From contig NZ_BSFL01000003.1 of the NCBI RefSeq assembly GCF_027922325.1, positions 1,054,001-1,118,000 on the forward strand: a stretch of DNA of 64,000 bases. Direction: 5' to 3'. A model generated the notes under the pieces. That model was not told where the DNA came from and did no database searches. It saw only the letters and a program-made list of their open reading frames with translations. The position numbers and the translations under genes are program-made. Below are positions 51,318-60,126 of this stretch, piece by piece. This DNA is from Methylopila turkensis. GTDB taxonomy: Bacteria; Pseudomonadota; Alphaproteobacteria; Rhizobiales; Methylopilaceae. How positions within the stretch are numbered: the stretch's first letter is position 1; each line of letters opens with the position of its first letter.

Positions 51318-51728
51318 TCAGCGCCAGAGGCCGTAGCGCTCCCAGTCCTGCTCGGGGATCGGCGCTCCGAGCGTGTAGCGCAGGGCCGTCACCGTCATGC
51401 GGTCGGGCGTCGCGCTGCAGGTGAAGGCGAGCCGACGCCAGACGCCGCCCGCCCGGACGGCGGCGCCGGTTCCCGACAGCGTGTCGCCCTTCCGCTCCGG
51501 CTCGGCCAGCGCGTCGATCGCCATGCGGTCAGGCTTCAGCTCCGGCTCGTTCTTGCGGATCTTCTCCATGGCCGCGAGGTCGCACACCTGGTTGAAGCGG
51601 GTCTCGGGCTCGAGCTTGCGGAGCGCCGCCTCGGTGCGGCGGTCGTAGGAGAACGCGTAGGCGGGAACGGAGGCGACAAGGGAGTACGCCAGCGCCCCAG
51701 CGGCGGCGAGGCTGACACGTGTTCGCAT
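51318..51728 (-). CDS. DUF930 family secreted protein
   Basis: A 136-residue protein matching the DUF930 pattern known from rhizobia: 'LRKLEPETRFNQVCDLAAMEKIRKN', 'LKPDRMAIDAL', a central 'GGVWRRLAFTCSATPDRMTV' and 'LRYTLGAPIPEQDWERYGL'. The ATG at 51728 gives a signal peptide with cleavage near 'AYA-FSY'; an in-frame start 22 codons upstream would add a non-hydrophobic leader, and neither has a strong ribosome binding site. Two cysteines in the mature part may pair. Function is unknown. Confidence 0.78.
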   Translation of the reverse strand: MRTRVSLAAAGALAYSLVASVPAYAFSYDRRTEAALRKLEPETRFNQVCDLAAMEKIRKNEPELKPDRMAIDALAEPERKGDTLSGTGAAVRAGGVWRRLAFTCSATPDRMTVTALRYTLGAPIPEQDWERYGLWR

Positions 51729-51848
51729 GCGATTCGAGCACTCGTAACGGTCTGAGGAGCCGTCCGGGTAGCACCCGAAGCGTTCGATCGACAACCGACC
51801 AGAGCGAGAGAACGAGGCCGGACGACGACCGCCCGGCCTCCGTCGCCG

Positions 51849-53834
51849 TCAGGCGGCCGCGGTTTCGCTGCGGCGGGCCAGGTTGGCGGCGTTCGCGGTC
51901 GCTTCGAGGAAGGCGTGCGCGTCCTCCTTGCGCTCGAACACATGCGGCGCGACGCCCCGGCGCTTCAGCGCCTCCTGCATCTTCAGGCGCAGGAAGGCGT
52001 TGGTCGCATAGCGGGTCGTGGTCTCGTAATAGTTCTCGAGCAGATACTGGATCATCTCGGCGTAGTCGTCGTAGAGCGACTCGCTGAGCTTGAAGCCGTC
52101 GTGGTTGACGACCGACTTGACGCGCTTGCCGGCCTTTTCGCAGGCGTCCACCAGAACCTTGCGCAGGTCCGCGATGTCCTCCTTCGAGCGGCAGTGCCAG
52201 CCCTCGAGATTGAGGAAGAGCATGTTCCGGTCGGCGTCGTAGCTCACCCGCTCGCACAGGTTCAGGTTGAGCAGATCGGCGAGCAGATCCATCGGCTCGT
52301 CGCGGAAGATGCGGATGTCCATCATCTTCGGACGGTTGATGATCGGCTTGAAGTCCATGTGCGCGAGGATGTCGCGATGGATGTCGACGCCGGGCGCGAT
52401 CTCGGTCAGCTCGAGCCCGTCGGGCGTCAGCTCGAACACGCAGCGCTCGGTGACGTAGATGACCGGCTGCGACCGCTGCTTGGCGTAAGGCCCGGAGAAG
52501 GTGTTCTGCTCGACCTGGCGGATGAACTTCCGCGAGCGGCCCTCTTGCCGGATGACGAGGCGGCCGTCCTCGATCGCGACGTCGAGGCCGCCGACCGTGA
52601 AGGTGCCGGCGAAGACCACGGAGCGGGCGTTCTGGCTGATGTTGATGAAGCCGCCGCAGCCGTTCAGCTTGCCGCCGAAGGACGAGGTGTTGACGTTGCC
52701 CTCCTCGTCGCACTCGGCCATGCCGAGGCAGGTCATGTCGAGCCCGCCGCCGTCATAGAAGTCGAACATCTGGTTCTGATCGATGATGCAGTCGGCGTTG
52801 GTCGCCGCGCCGAAGCTCGACCCGCTCGCGAGCACGCCGCCGACGGCGCCGGCTTCGGTCGTGAGCGTGATGTAGGGCGTGACCCTCTCCTCGTTCGCGA
52901 CTGCGGAGATGCCTTCCGGCGCGCCGACGCCGAGGTTCACGACGCCGTTCGGCGGCAGCTCGAAGGCGGCGCGCCGCGCGATCACCTTGCGCGCGTCGAG
53001 CGGCATCTTCGCCATGTTTGCGACCGGCACGCGGATCTGCCCGGCGAGCGCGGGGTTGTGCATGACGCCGTAGTTCATGCGGTGCATCTCGGGTTCGGCG
53101 ACGACGACGCAGTCCACCAGGATGCCCGGCACGCGCACGTCCTTCGGCAGCAGGAAGCCGTCATCGACGATGCGCTCGACCTGGGCGATTACGATGCCGC
53201 CGTTGTTGCGCGCGGCCATGGCCTGGGCCAGGACGTCGAGCGTCAGCGCCTCCTTCTCCATGGAGATGTTGCCATGGGGGTCGGCGCTGGTGCCGCGGAT
53301 GAAGGCGACGTCGATCTTGGTCGCCGTGTAGAACAGCCACTCCTCGCCGTCGACCTCGACGACCTTGACGATGTCGTCGGAGGTCAGGTCGTTGACGCGG
53401 CCGCCGCCGTGGCGCGGGTCGACATAGGTGTGGAGGCCGACCTTCGAGAACAGGCCGGGCTGGCCCGCGGCGCAGGCGCGGTAGAGCTGCGAGATCACGC
53501 CCTGGGGGAGATTGTACCCGCGGATGCGGTTCTCCTTCGCGGCTTGCGCGACCTTCGGCATGCGGCCGAAATTCGCCGCGATGACGCGGCCGAGCAATCC
53601 CTCATGGTGAAGCCGGCCGGTGCCGAGCCCTTTGCTGTCGCCGGCGCCGGCGGTCATGATCAGCGTCAGGTTTTTCGGCGAGCCCGTCTCGACGAAGCGC
53701 TCCTCCAGCGCCGCGTGCAGGGCCTCCGGAATGCAGCTCTGGACAAATCCCGTCGTCGTGACGACGTCGTTCTCCCGGATGAGCGCGATCGCCTCCCTCG
53801 CGGAAATCACCTTGTTCTTTTTCATTTGCGCCAT
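51849..53834 (-). CDS. Acyl-CoA:acetate/3-ketoacid CoA-transferase-like protein with C-terminal extension
   Basis: A 661-residue family I CoA-transferase (COG4670 type), alpha and beta halves fused. The first half has 'DVVTTTGFVQSCIPEALHAALEERF' and 'GLGTGRLHHEGLLGRVIAANFG'; the second has the catalytic glutamate in 'TLTTEAGAVGGVLASGSSFG' and 'GMAECDEEGNVN'. After about residue 525 an extra 135 residues ('LFLNLEGWHCRSKEDI', 'TTRYATNAFLRLKMQEAL') form a small alpha/beta domain that ordinary propionate or acetoacetate CoA-transferases lack. It swaps CoA between short acids; the substrate is unknown. It is a single-gene unit, divergent from ygfZ. Confidence 0.85.
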   Translation of the reverse strand: MAQMKKNKVISAREAIALIRENDVVTTTGFVQSCIPEALHAALEERFVETGSPKNLTLIMTAGAGDSKGLGTGRLHHEGLLGRVIAANFGRMPKVAQAAKENRIRGYNLPQGVISQLYRACAAGQPGLFSKVGLHTYVDPRHGGGRVNDLTSDDIVKVVEVDGEEWLFYTATKIDVAFIRGTSADPHGNISMEKEALTLDVLAQAMAARNNGGIVIAQVERIVDDGFLLPKDVRVPGILVDCVVVAEPEMHRMNYGVMHNPALAGQIRVPVANMAKMPLDARKVIARRAAFELPPNGVVNLGVGAPEGISAVANEERVTPYITLTTEAGAVGGVLASGSSFGAATNADCIIDQNQMFDFYDGGGLDMTCLGMAECDEEGNVNTSSFGGKLNGCGGFINISQNARSVVFAGTFTVGGLDVAIEDGRLVIRQEGRSRKFIRQVEQNTFSGPYAKQRSQPVIYVTERCVFELTPDGLELTEIAPGVDIHRDILAHMDFKPIINRPKMMDIRIFRDEPMDLLADLLNLNLCERVSYDADRNMLFLNLEGWHCRSKEDIADLRKVLVDACEKAGKRVKSVVNHDGFKLSESLYDDYAEMIQYLLENYYETTTRYATNAFLRLKMQEALKRRGVAPHVFERKEDAHAFLEATANAANLARRSETAAA

Positions 53835-54186
53835 GGATTTCGCACGCTCCGCTGTCTAGTGGCCGCCGTTCGTGACGTTTCGGCGGGCGAGCCGATACGC
53901 GAAGGACGGGGCGCGATTGAACCCCGAGGTTAGAGCGTGTGTTGGCGGGCCGCAATGCAGCGTATGTCTCGATCATTCTGTCGCAGCCGCAATATTGTGA
54001 TTTGGCATACTTGACGCCATCCAGTCGCGTGTAGACGCACGGCTGCCTATTCAGAAGATCTTCTGTTCGAAAGCAGTTTTTCTGAAGCGAGGGCCGCCTG
54101 GACGAGCGCCTTTCGGCCGCTTGAGGCGCGGCGCGGCTGGGCCTAACGTCCGTGGCCGGGGGACGCGGATGCTGAGGAGAACGCCG
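53835..54186. promoter_or_regulatory. Divergent promoter region between the CoA-transferase gene and ygfZ
   Basis: 350 nt without a gene, more AT-rich than its surroundings (around 53985-54075). It contains a perfect 14-bp palindrome CAGAAGATCTTCTG at 54052-54065, with TTCTGAA repeated nearby at about 54080, which could be an operator. No -35/-10 pair is convincing on sequence alone. Confidence 0.4.
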
Positions 54187-55047
54187 ATGCGCGGCGCGGT
54201 TTTGGATGTCCGTGGGGTGATCGAGGTGACCGGCGCGGAGGCCGGCCGGTTCCTGGACAACCTGCTGACCAACGACGTCAGCGGGCTGGCCCCGGGACGC
54301 GCCGCCTTCGCGGCGCTGCTCTCGCCGCAAGGCAAGATCGCGGTCGACATGCTGGTCTCGCCCATCGACGGCGGCTTCCGAATCGATCTGCCGCGCCTGC
54401 TCGCTCCGGACCTTCTGCGCAAGCTCGCGCTCTACAAGCTGCGCTCGAAGGTCGAACTCAGGGACGCAAGCGACGACACGCGCGTCGCCGCCTTCTGGGG
54501 CGACGGCCTGCTGCCCGACATCGCGGGACTGGCGTTCGATCCCCGGATCGCGGCGCTCGGCGCGCGCGCCTATCTCCGCGCCGGCGAAGGCCTGCCGGAG
54601 GGCGTCGCGGACGTCGGCCAGGAAGGCTGGCGCGCGCATCGCATCGCGCTCGGCGTGCCGCAGGGCGGGCTCGACTTCGTTTACGGCGACGCCTTCCCGC
54701 ACGAGGCCTGCATGGACCAGCTCAACGGGATCGACTTCCGGAAGGGCTGCTATGTCGGCCAGGAGATCGTGAGCCGCATGGAGCACCGCGGCACCGCCCG
54801 CACGCGCGTGGCGCCCGTGGTGCTCGACGGGCTGGCGCCGGAGATCGGCGCCGCCGTCGTGGCGGGCGAGCGCACCATCGGCCGCATGGGCTCATCGGCG
54901 GACGGCCGGGGCCTCGCGCTGCTGCGGCTCGACCGGGCCGAGGAGGCTCGCGCGGCCGGCACGCCTCTGATCGCCGGGGCCGCCATGCTGACGCTCGTGA
55001 AGCCCTCCTGGGCGCGGTTCGCCTTCCCGGGCGAGACCGCGGCGTGA
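54187..55047 (+). CDS. ygfZ: YgfZ/GcvT-domain folate-binding protein
   Basis: A 286-residue tetrahydrofolate-binding protein needed for maturation or repair of some iron-sulfur enzymes such as MiaB. The YgfZ signature is present in 'KGCYVGQEIVSRMEHRGTARTR'. The N-terminal 'FLDNLLTNDVSGL' and 'ALLSPQGKIAVDMLV' match the GcvT fold. Of three in-frame ATGs, 54187 is preferred because GAGGAG lies about 8 nt upstream and it starts at the domain edge. It overlaps tag by 4 nt. Confidence 0.92.
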   Translation: MRGAVLDVRGVIEVTGAEAGRFLDNLLTNDVSGLAPGRAAFAALLSPQGKIAVDMLVSPIDGGFRIDLPRLLAPDLLRKLALYKLRSKVELRDASDDTRVAAFWGDGLLPDIAGLAFDPRIAALGARAYLRAGEGLPEGVADVGQEGWRAHRIALGVPQGGLDFVYGDAFPHEACMDQLNGIDFRKGCYVGQEIVSRMEHRGTARTRVAPVVLDGLAPEIGAAVVAGERTIGRMGSSADGRGLALLRLDRAEEARAAGTPLIAGAAMLTLVKPSWARFAFPGETAA

Positions 55048-55634
55048 GCGACGCCGCGCCGCGGCACGCCGACGGCAAATGCCGCTGCGGATGGTGCGGA
55101 ACCGATCCGCTCTACGTCGCCTATCACGACACCGACTGGGGAACGCCCGAACGCGACAGCCGGGCGCTTTACGAGAAGCTGGTGCTCGACGGCTTTCAGG
55201 CCGGTCTCGCCTGGATCACGATCCTGCGGAAACGCGAGGGCTTCCGCGCCGCGTTCCGGGGCTTCGAGCCGGACGTCGTCGCAAAGTTCGGCGAGCCCGA
55301 CGTCGAACGCCTGCTGGGCGATCCCGGCATCGTGCGCTCGCGCGCCAAGATCGCGGGCGCGGTCAAATCCGCCCGCGCCTATCTGGCCATGCGCGACCGC
55401 GGCGAGGATTTCTCCGACTATCTCTGGGGCTTCGTCGACGGCGCGCCGGTCGTGAACCGCTGGACCGAGCGCGCCCAGGTCCCGGTCTCGACCCCGATCT
55501 CGGAGGCGCTGTCGAAGGACCTGAAGCGCCGCGGCTTCACCTTCTGCGGGCCGGTGATCGTCTATGCCTTTATGCAGGCCGTCGGCATGGTCGACGACCA
55601 CATGGCGGAGTGCTGGCGGAAGGGAGAGGCCTGA
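55044..55634 (+). CDS. tag: DNA-3-methyladenine glycosylase I
   Basis: A 196-residue base-excision repair enzyme that removes 3-methyladenine. 'CRCGWCGTDPLYVAYHDTDWG' and the late 'GMVDDHMAECW' supply the Cys and His residues of the zinc site, and 'YEKLVLDGFQAGLAWITILRKRE' holds the base-binding helix and catalytic Glu. It starts at GTG overlapping the ygfZ stop (GTGA), so the two form an operon. Confidence 0.95.
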   Translation: MSDAAPRHADGKCRCGWCGTDPLYVAYHDTDWGTPERDSRALYEKLVLDGFQAGLAWITILRKREGFRAAFRGFEPDVVAKFGEPDVERLLGDPGIVRSRAKIAGAVKSARAYLAMRDRGEDFSDYLWGFVDGAPVVNRWTERAQVPVSTPISEALSKDLKRRGFTFCGPVIVYAFMQAVGMVDDHMAECWRKGEA

Positions 55635-55690
55635 ACCGGGTCAGCCGCACAGCGACCGCGCGCCCAACACCACAGCAAGGCGCTGCGTCG

Positions 55691-55957
55691 TCAGTAGTGA
55701 AACCGGCAGGTCGCGATCTCAAGCGTCTGGTCGTCGCCCGTTCCGACCACCCGGTAGATCAGCCGGTGTTCCCGGTTGATGCGGCGCGACCACCAGCCTT
55801 TCAGCTCATTCTTCAGCGGCTCGGGTTTTCCGAGTCCTGAGAAAGGCGAGCGCTTCGCGTCCCGGATCAGCACGTTGATCTTTTCGAGAATCTCGGCGTC
55901 GTGTTCCTGCCAGTACAGGTACGCCGCCCAGGACCTCTCCGAGAACGTGAGCTTCAT
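55691..55957 (-). CDS. yoeB: YoeB family mRNA-interferase toxin
   Basis: An 88-residue toxin of the Txe/YoeB family, which cuts mRNA at the ribosomal A site. The family residues are present: the Glu in 'PLKNELKGWWSRRI', the Arg in 'REHRLIYRV' and the C-terminal His-Tyr in 'CRFHY', so it should be active. It overlaps the antitoxin gene by 4 nt (55954-55957), the usual order with antitoxin first. Confidence 0.95.
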   Translation of the reverse strand: MKLTFSERSWAAYLYWQEHDAEILEKINVLIRDAKRSPFSGLGKPEPLKNELKGWWSRRINREHRLIYRVVGTGDDQTLEIATCRFHY

Positions 55958-56211
55958 TTTTCGATCAGGTCATGCTCGACGCCCTTTCCGGCGTTGAGCT
56001 CCGCGATCGAATCCAGAAGATGCTGGGCGTTCCGGGGATTGCTCATGAGATAGAGCGTCTCCTCCATCCCGCGCCATTCTTCCTCGGAGATCACGACGAC
56101 CGAACGGCCGCCTTTCCGGGTGACGAGCAGCGGCGCGCGGCTGTCCACCACCTCGTCGAGATGGGTGGCGAGGTTCTGGCGAAATTCGGTGAAACCAACA
56201 TGCGACGGCAT
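55954..56211 (-). CDS. yefM: YefM (Phd/YefM family) antitoxin
   Basis: An 85-residue antitoxin. The N-terminal half is the DNA-binding Phd/YefM domain ('FTEFRQNLATHLDEVVDSRAPLLVTRKGGRSVVVISEEEWRGMEETL' in parts), and the acidic C-terminus wraps and blocks YoeB. The ATG at 56211 has GGAGG 8 nt upstream; an open frame upstream to 56595 is a shadow of dctA. An inverted-repeat operator lies just before it, so YefM and the YefM-YoeB complex are expected to repress their own promoter. Confidence 0.93.
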   Translation of the reverse strand: MPSHVGFTEFRQNLATHLDEVVDSRAPLLVTRKGGRSVVVISEEEWRGMEETLYLMSNPRNAQHLLDSIAELNAGKGVEHDLIEK

Positions 56212-56223
56212 GGCTGCGCCTCC

Positions 56224-56261
56224 GGGCGATTGATGTACGTCAATATGTACATTAATCGCCC
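56224..56261 (-). promoter_or_regulatory. yefM-yoeB operator
   Basis: GGGCGATTGATGTAC (56224-56238) and GTACATTAATCGCCC (56247-56261) form a 15-bp inverted repeat with one mismatch and an 8-nt spacer. Inside are TGTACG (56234-56239) and TGTACA (56246-56251), whose centres are 12 bp apart. E. coli YefM-YoeB binds paired TGTACA-core palindromes with the same 12-bp spacing. The site lies 13-50 nt before the yefM start, between the dctA stop and yefM. Confidence 0.75.
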
Positions 56262-56273
56262 GGCGCTCAATCC

Positions 56274-57608
<1,335 letters not shown>

Positions 57609-57757
57609 GCGTTTCTCCCGCTCACGTCGTGATCGCGGTCGCGTGATGGGCCGCGCCAGCGCTATCTAACCGGCGACGAACAAAAGTCCAGCGCGCGAAC
57701 GACGGTCGCAGTTCCGCTTCGGAGGCCGTCTTTGGCGTTCCTTCAGGCTCAGGCCGC

Positions 57758-58411
57758 ATGCTCACCGCGCAGCCGATCGATTCGCGACCACCGATGACAC
57801 GCACGCCGACCGCCCGTTCCTCCGCCAAGCCCGCGGCGCCCCGCGCCTGGCAGCGCATGCTGTCCGGCCGCCGGCTCGACCTCCTCGATCCCTCGCCGCT
57901 CGACATCGAGATCGGCGACATCGCGCACGGCCTCGCGCGAGTGGCGCGCTGGAACGGCCAGACGCTCGGCGAACACATCTTCTCGGTCGCCCAGCACTCC
58001 CTGCTGGTGGAGCGGATCGCCGGTCGGATCGCGCCGGGCGCGGACGCCCGGTCGCGGCTCGCGGTGCTACTGCACGACGCGCCGGAATACGTCATCGGCG
58101 ACATGATCAGCCCGTTCAAGGCGGTGCTCGGCGGCGACTACAAGACGGTGGAGAACCGGCTGATGGCGGCGATCCACCTGCGGTTCGGCCTGCCGGCGGA
58201 ACGAAGCCCGGAGATCACGAAGCTGCTCAAGCGGGCCGATTCCTGCGCCGCCTTTCTGGAGGCGACGCGGCTCGCCGGCTTCGCGCTGGAGGAAGCGCGG
58301 AAGATCTTCGGCCGGCCCGACGGCGCGCCGGCCGACGCCGACCTGACGCCTTGGCCGGCGGAGGTTGCCGCGGCGCGCTTCCTCGAAAGGTTCCACGCGC
58401 TCGCGGGATGA
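57758..58411 (+). CDS. HD domain phosphohydrolase (YfbR-like)
   Basis: A 217-residue protein with an HD domain: 'HIFSVAQHSLLVERIA' gives the first His and 'VLLHDAPEYVIGDMISPFK' the HD pair and a following Glu/Asp, the arrangement of YfbR-type 5'-nucleotidases. The motif 'WNGQTLGEHIFSVAQHS' is typical of the alphaproteobacterial group. The N-terminus before residue 30 is low-complexity, and an ATG 12 codons on (57794) is an alternative start; neither has a clear ribosome binding site. It begins a run with a protein phosphatase and an NrtR-like regulator, suggesting nucleotide metabolism. Confidence 0.82.
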   Translation: MLTAQPIDSRPPMTRTPTARSSAKPAAPRAWQRMLSGRRLDLLDPSPLDIEIGDIAHGLARVARWNGQTLGEHIFSVAQHSLLVERIAGRIAPGADARSRLAVLLHDAPEYVIGDMISPFKAVLGGDYKTVENRLMAAIHLRFGLPAERSPEITKLLKRADSCAAFLEATRLAGFALEEARKIFGRPDGAPADADLTPWPAEVAAARFLERFHALAG

Positions 58412-58469
58412 CGCGCGTTCCCGCCCGCAGCCGTTTCGCGCGCCCGCGGCGGCGCGTATCATCGCAGCG

Positions 58470-58982
58470 ATGATCTTCGTCTGCCCCCTGTCCCAGCTCG
58501 AACGCACGGTCGCCGCGTGCGGCGCGCGGCGCGTGTTGACCCTGATCGCGGACGGCGCGGTGGTCGAGCGGCCGGCGAACGTCGCTCCCGCCGATCACCT
58601 GGCGCTCCGCTTTCACGACATCGCGGAGCCGCGCGCGGGCCTCGTCGCCCCGACCGCCGGGATGGTAGAAGAGGCGCTCGCCTTCGCCGCAGCCGACGAC
58701 GGGCCGCTGGTCGTGCACTGCTACGCCGGCGTCAGCCGCTCGACCGCCATGGCCTACGCCATCGCCTGCGCGCGCGAACCCGGACGCGACGAGTCCGAGC
58801 TCGCCGACGAACTCCGGCGTCTCAGCCCGACCGCCACGCCGAACCGCCTGATCGTGGCGCTCGCGGACGCCGCCCTCGCGCGCGCCGGCCGGATGAGCGC
58901 GGCGATCGCGCGGATCGGGCGGGGCGAAGAGACCTTCGAGGGCGAACCCTTCGCGCTGCGTCTCGCCGGCGTGCGCGCATGA
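58470..58982 (+). CDS. Tyrosine/dual-specificity protein phosphatase family protein
   Basis: A 170-residue phosphatase-like protein. The signature loop is 'VVHCYAGVSRSTAMAYA', a Cys-x5-Arg active site (CYAGVSR) with the flanking His, so it should be catalytic. The N-terminus 'MIFVCPLSQLERTV' is a first strand. I chose the ATG at 58470; the upstream frame would run into the preceding gene. It follows the HD gene by 58 nt and overlaps the NrtR-like gene by 4 nt (ATGA). In alphaproteobacteria this group is usually annotated only as tyrosine phosphatase; the substrate, protein or nucleotide, is unknown. Confidence 0.8.
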   Translation: MIFVCPLSQLERTVAACGARRVLTLIADGAVVERPANVAPADHLALRFHDIAEPRAGLVAPTAGMVEEALAFAAADDGPLVVHCYAGVSRSTAMAYAIACAREPGRDESELADELRRLSPTATPNRLIVALADAALARAGRMSAAIARIGRGEETFEGEPFALRLAGVRA

Positions 58983-59953
58983 GCGACGCGCTCGCCGTCA
59001 GCGTCGGCCTTTCGGCCGCGGTCGTCGCCGTCGAGGGCGACGCGCCGCAGATCCTGCTCGCCCATTCCGGAGGCGGTTCCGCCGCCCTCGGCCTGCCGTC
59101 CGGCCCGTTCGAGCCGCTGCGCCACCGCACGCTCGAGATCGGCCTGCGCACCTTCATCGCCGAACAGTCCGGCCTCGATGTCGGCTATGTGGAGCAGCTC
59201 TACACCTTCGGCGATCGCGGCCGCTCCGCCGCCCCCGGCGACACCGCCCCGCACATGGTCTCGATCGGCTATCTCGCGCTGACCCGCCGGCCGCGCGACG
59301 GTTCGGCGCTTGCGCAGGCCGGCGCGCTGTTCCGCCCGTGGTACGCCTTTTTCCCCTGGGAGGACTGGCGCCGGCGCCGTCCGGAGGTGCTGGACGCGAC
59401 GATCCTGCCGGCGCTCGAACGCTGGATCGCCGCGGCGCCGGACGCCGAGACCGGCCGCGCGCTGCCCCGCCGCGTGCGCGCGAGGCAGTGCTTCGGCATC
59501 GACGGCGCGCCCTGGGACGAGGAGAAGGTCCTCGACCGCTACGAGCTGCTCTATGAAGCCGGGCTCGTGGAGGAGGCCGCCCGCGACGGCCGCCGCGCCG
59601 CCCTCGACCGCGACCGCCTGCCCCAACTCGGCGAGCCGATGCGCGACGACCACCGTCGCATCCTCGCGACCGCCATGGGCCGGTTGCGCGCCAAGCTGAA
59701 ATACCGGCCCGTGGTGTTCGAGCTGATGCCGCGCCGCTTTACCCTCAGCGCGCTGCAGGGCGCGGTGGAGGCGATCGCCGGCCGCAAGCTGCACAAGCAG
59801 AACTTCCGCCGGCTGGTGGAGACGACCGCGCTGGTCGAGCCCACGGGCGCCGCCGAGACCGCGACCGGCGGACGGCCGGCGCAGCTCTATCGCTTCCGGC
59901 GCGAGGTGCTGGAGGAGCGTCCCGCGCCGGGCCTGCGCTTCGGCCGCGGCTGA
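58979..59953 (+). CDS. NrtR-like Nudix-related transcriptional regulator (COG4111 type)
   Basis: A 324-residue protein. The N-terminal half is a Nudix fold, but the Nudix box region ('GPFEPLRHRTLEIGLRTFIAEQSGL') lacks the REUxEE core, so it should bind rather than hydrolyse its ligand. The C-terminal part, 'RRFTLSALQGAVEAIAG', 'KQNFRRLVETTALVEPTG' and 'GGRPAQLYRF', is the winged-helix domain of NrtR regulators. NrtR proteins repress NAD synthesis genes and sense ADP-ribose. No nad gene is adjacent, so the target lies elsewhere. It overlaps the phosphatase gene by 4 nt, and a REP-like pair follows. Confidence 0.82.
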   Translation: MSDALAVSVGLSAAVVAVEGDAPQILLAHSGGGSAALGLPSGPFEPLRHRTLEIGLRTFIAEQSGLDVGYVEQLYTFGDRGRSAAPGDTAPHMVSIGYLALTRRPRDGSALAQAGALFRPWYAFFPWEDWRRRRPEVLDATILPALERWIAAAPDAETGRALPRRVRARQCFGIDGAPWDEEKVLDRYELLYEAGLVEEAARDGRRAALDRDRLPQLGEPMRDDHRRILATAMGRLRAKLKYRPVVFELMPRRFTLSALQGAVEAIAGRKLHKQNFRRLVETTALVEPTGAAETATGGRPAQLYRFRREVLEERPAPGLRFGRG

Positions 59954-60012
59954 GGCGTCCTGCCGACAGCCTCGCCGCGGGCTCTCTCCGCGGCCGCCGA
60001 ACAAACTCCGTC

Positions 60013-60092
60013 GTCCTCCGGCTTGACCGGAGGACCCATCGTCGGCGTCGAACGCCAGGTCGGCCATGGATGGTCCGGTCAAGCCGGACCAT
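60013..60092. repeat. REP-like inverted hairpin pair
   Basis: Two perfect 9-bp hairpins: GTCCTCCGG, loop CTTGA, CCGGAGGAC (60013-60035) and ATGGTCCGG, loop TCAAG, CCGGACCAT (60070-60092). They are inverted copies of one unit (loops complementary) with a 34-nt spacer between. Their outer stem pairs differ but each keeps its own pairing, a sign of selection for hairpin shape. The unit shares the TCAAG loop and GC arms with the pair at 1450-1558. Confidence 0.75.
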
Positions 60093-60126
60093 GACGAAGG
60101 GTCAGAAGGGGAACGCGGCTGACGCC

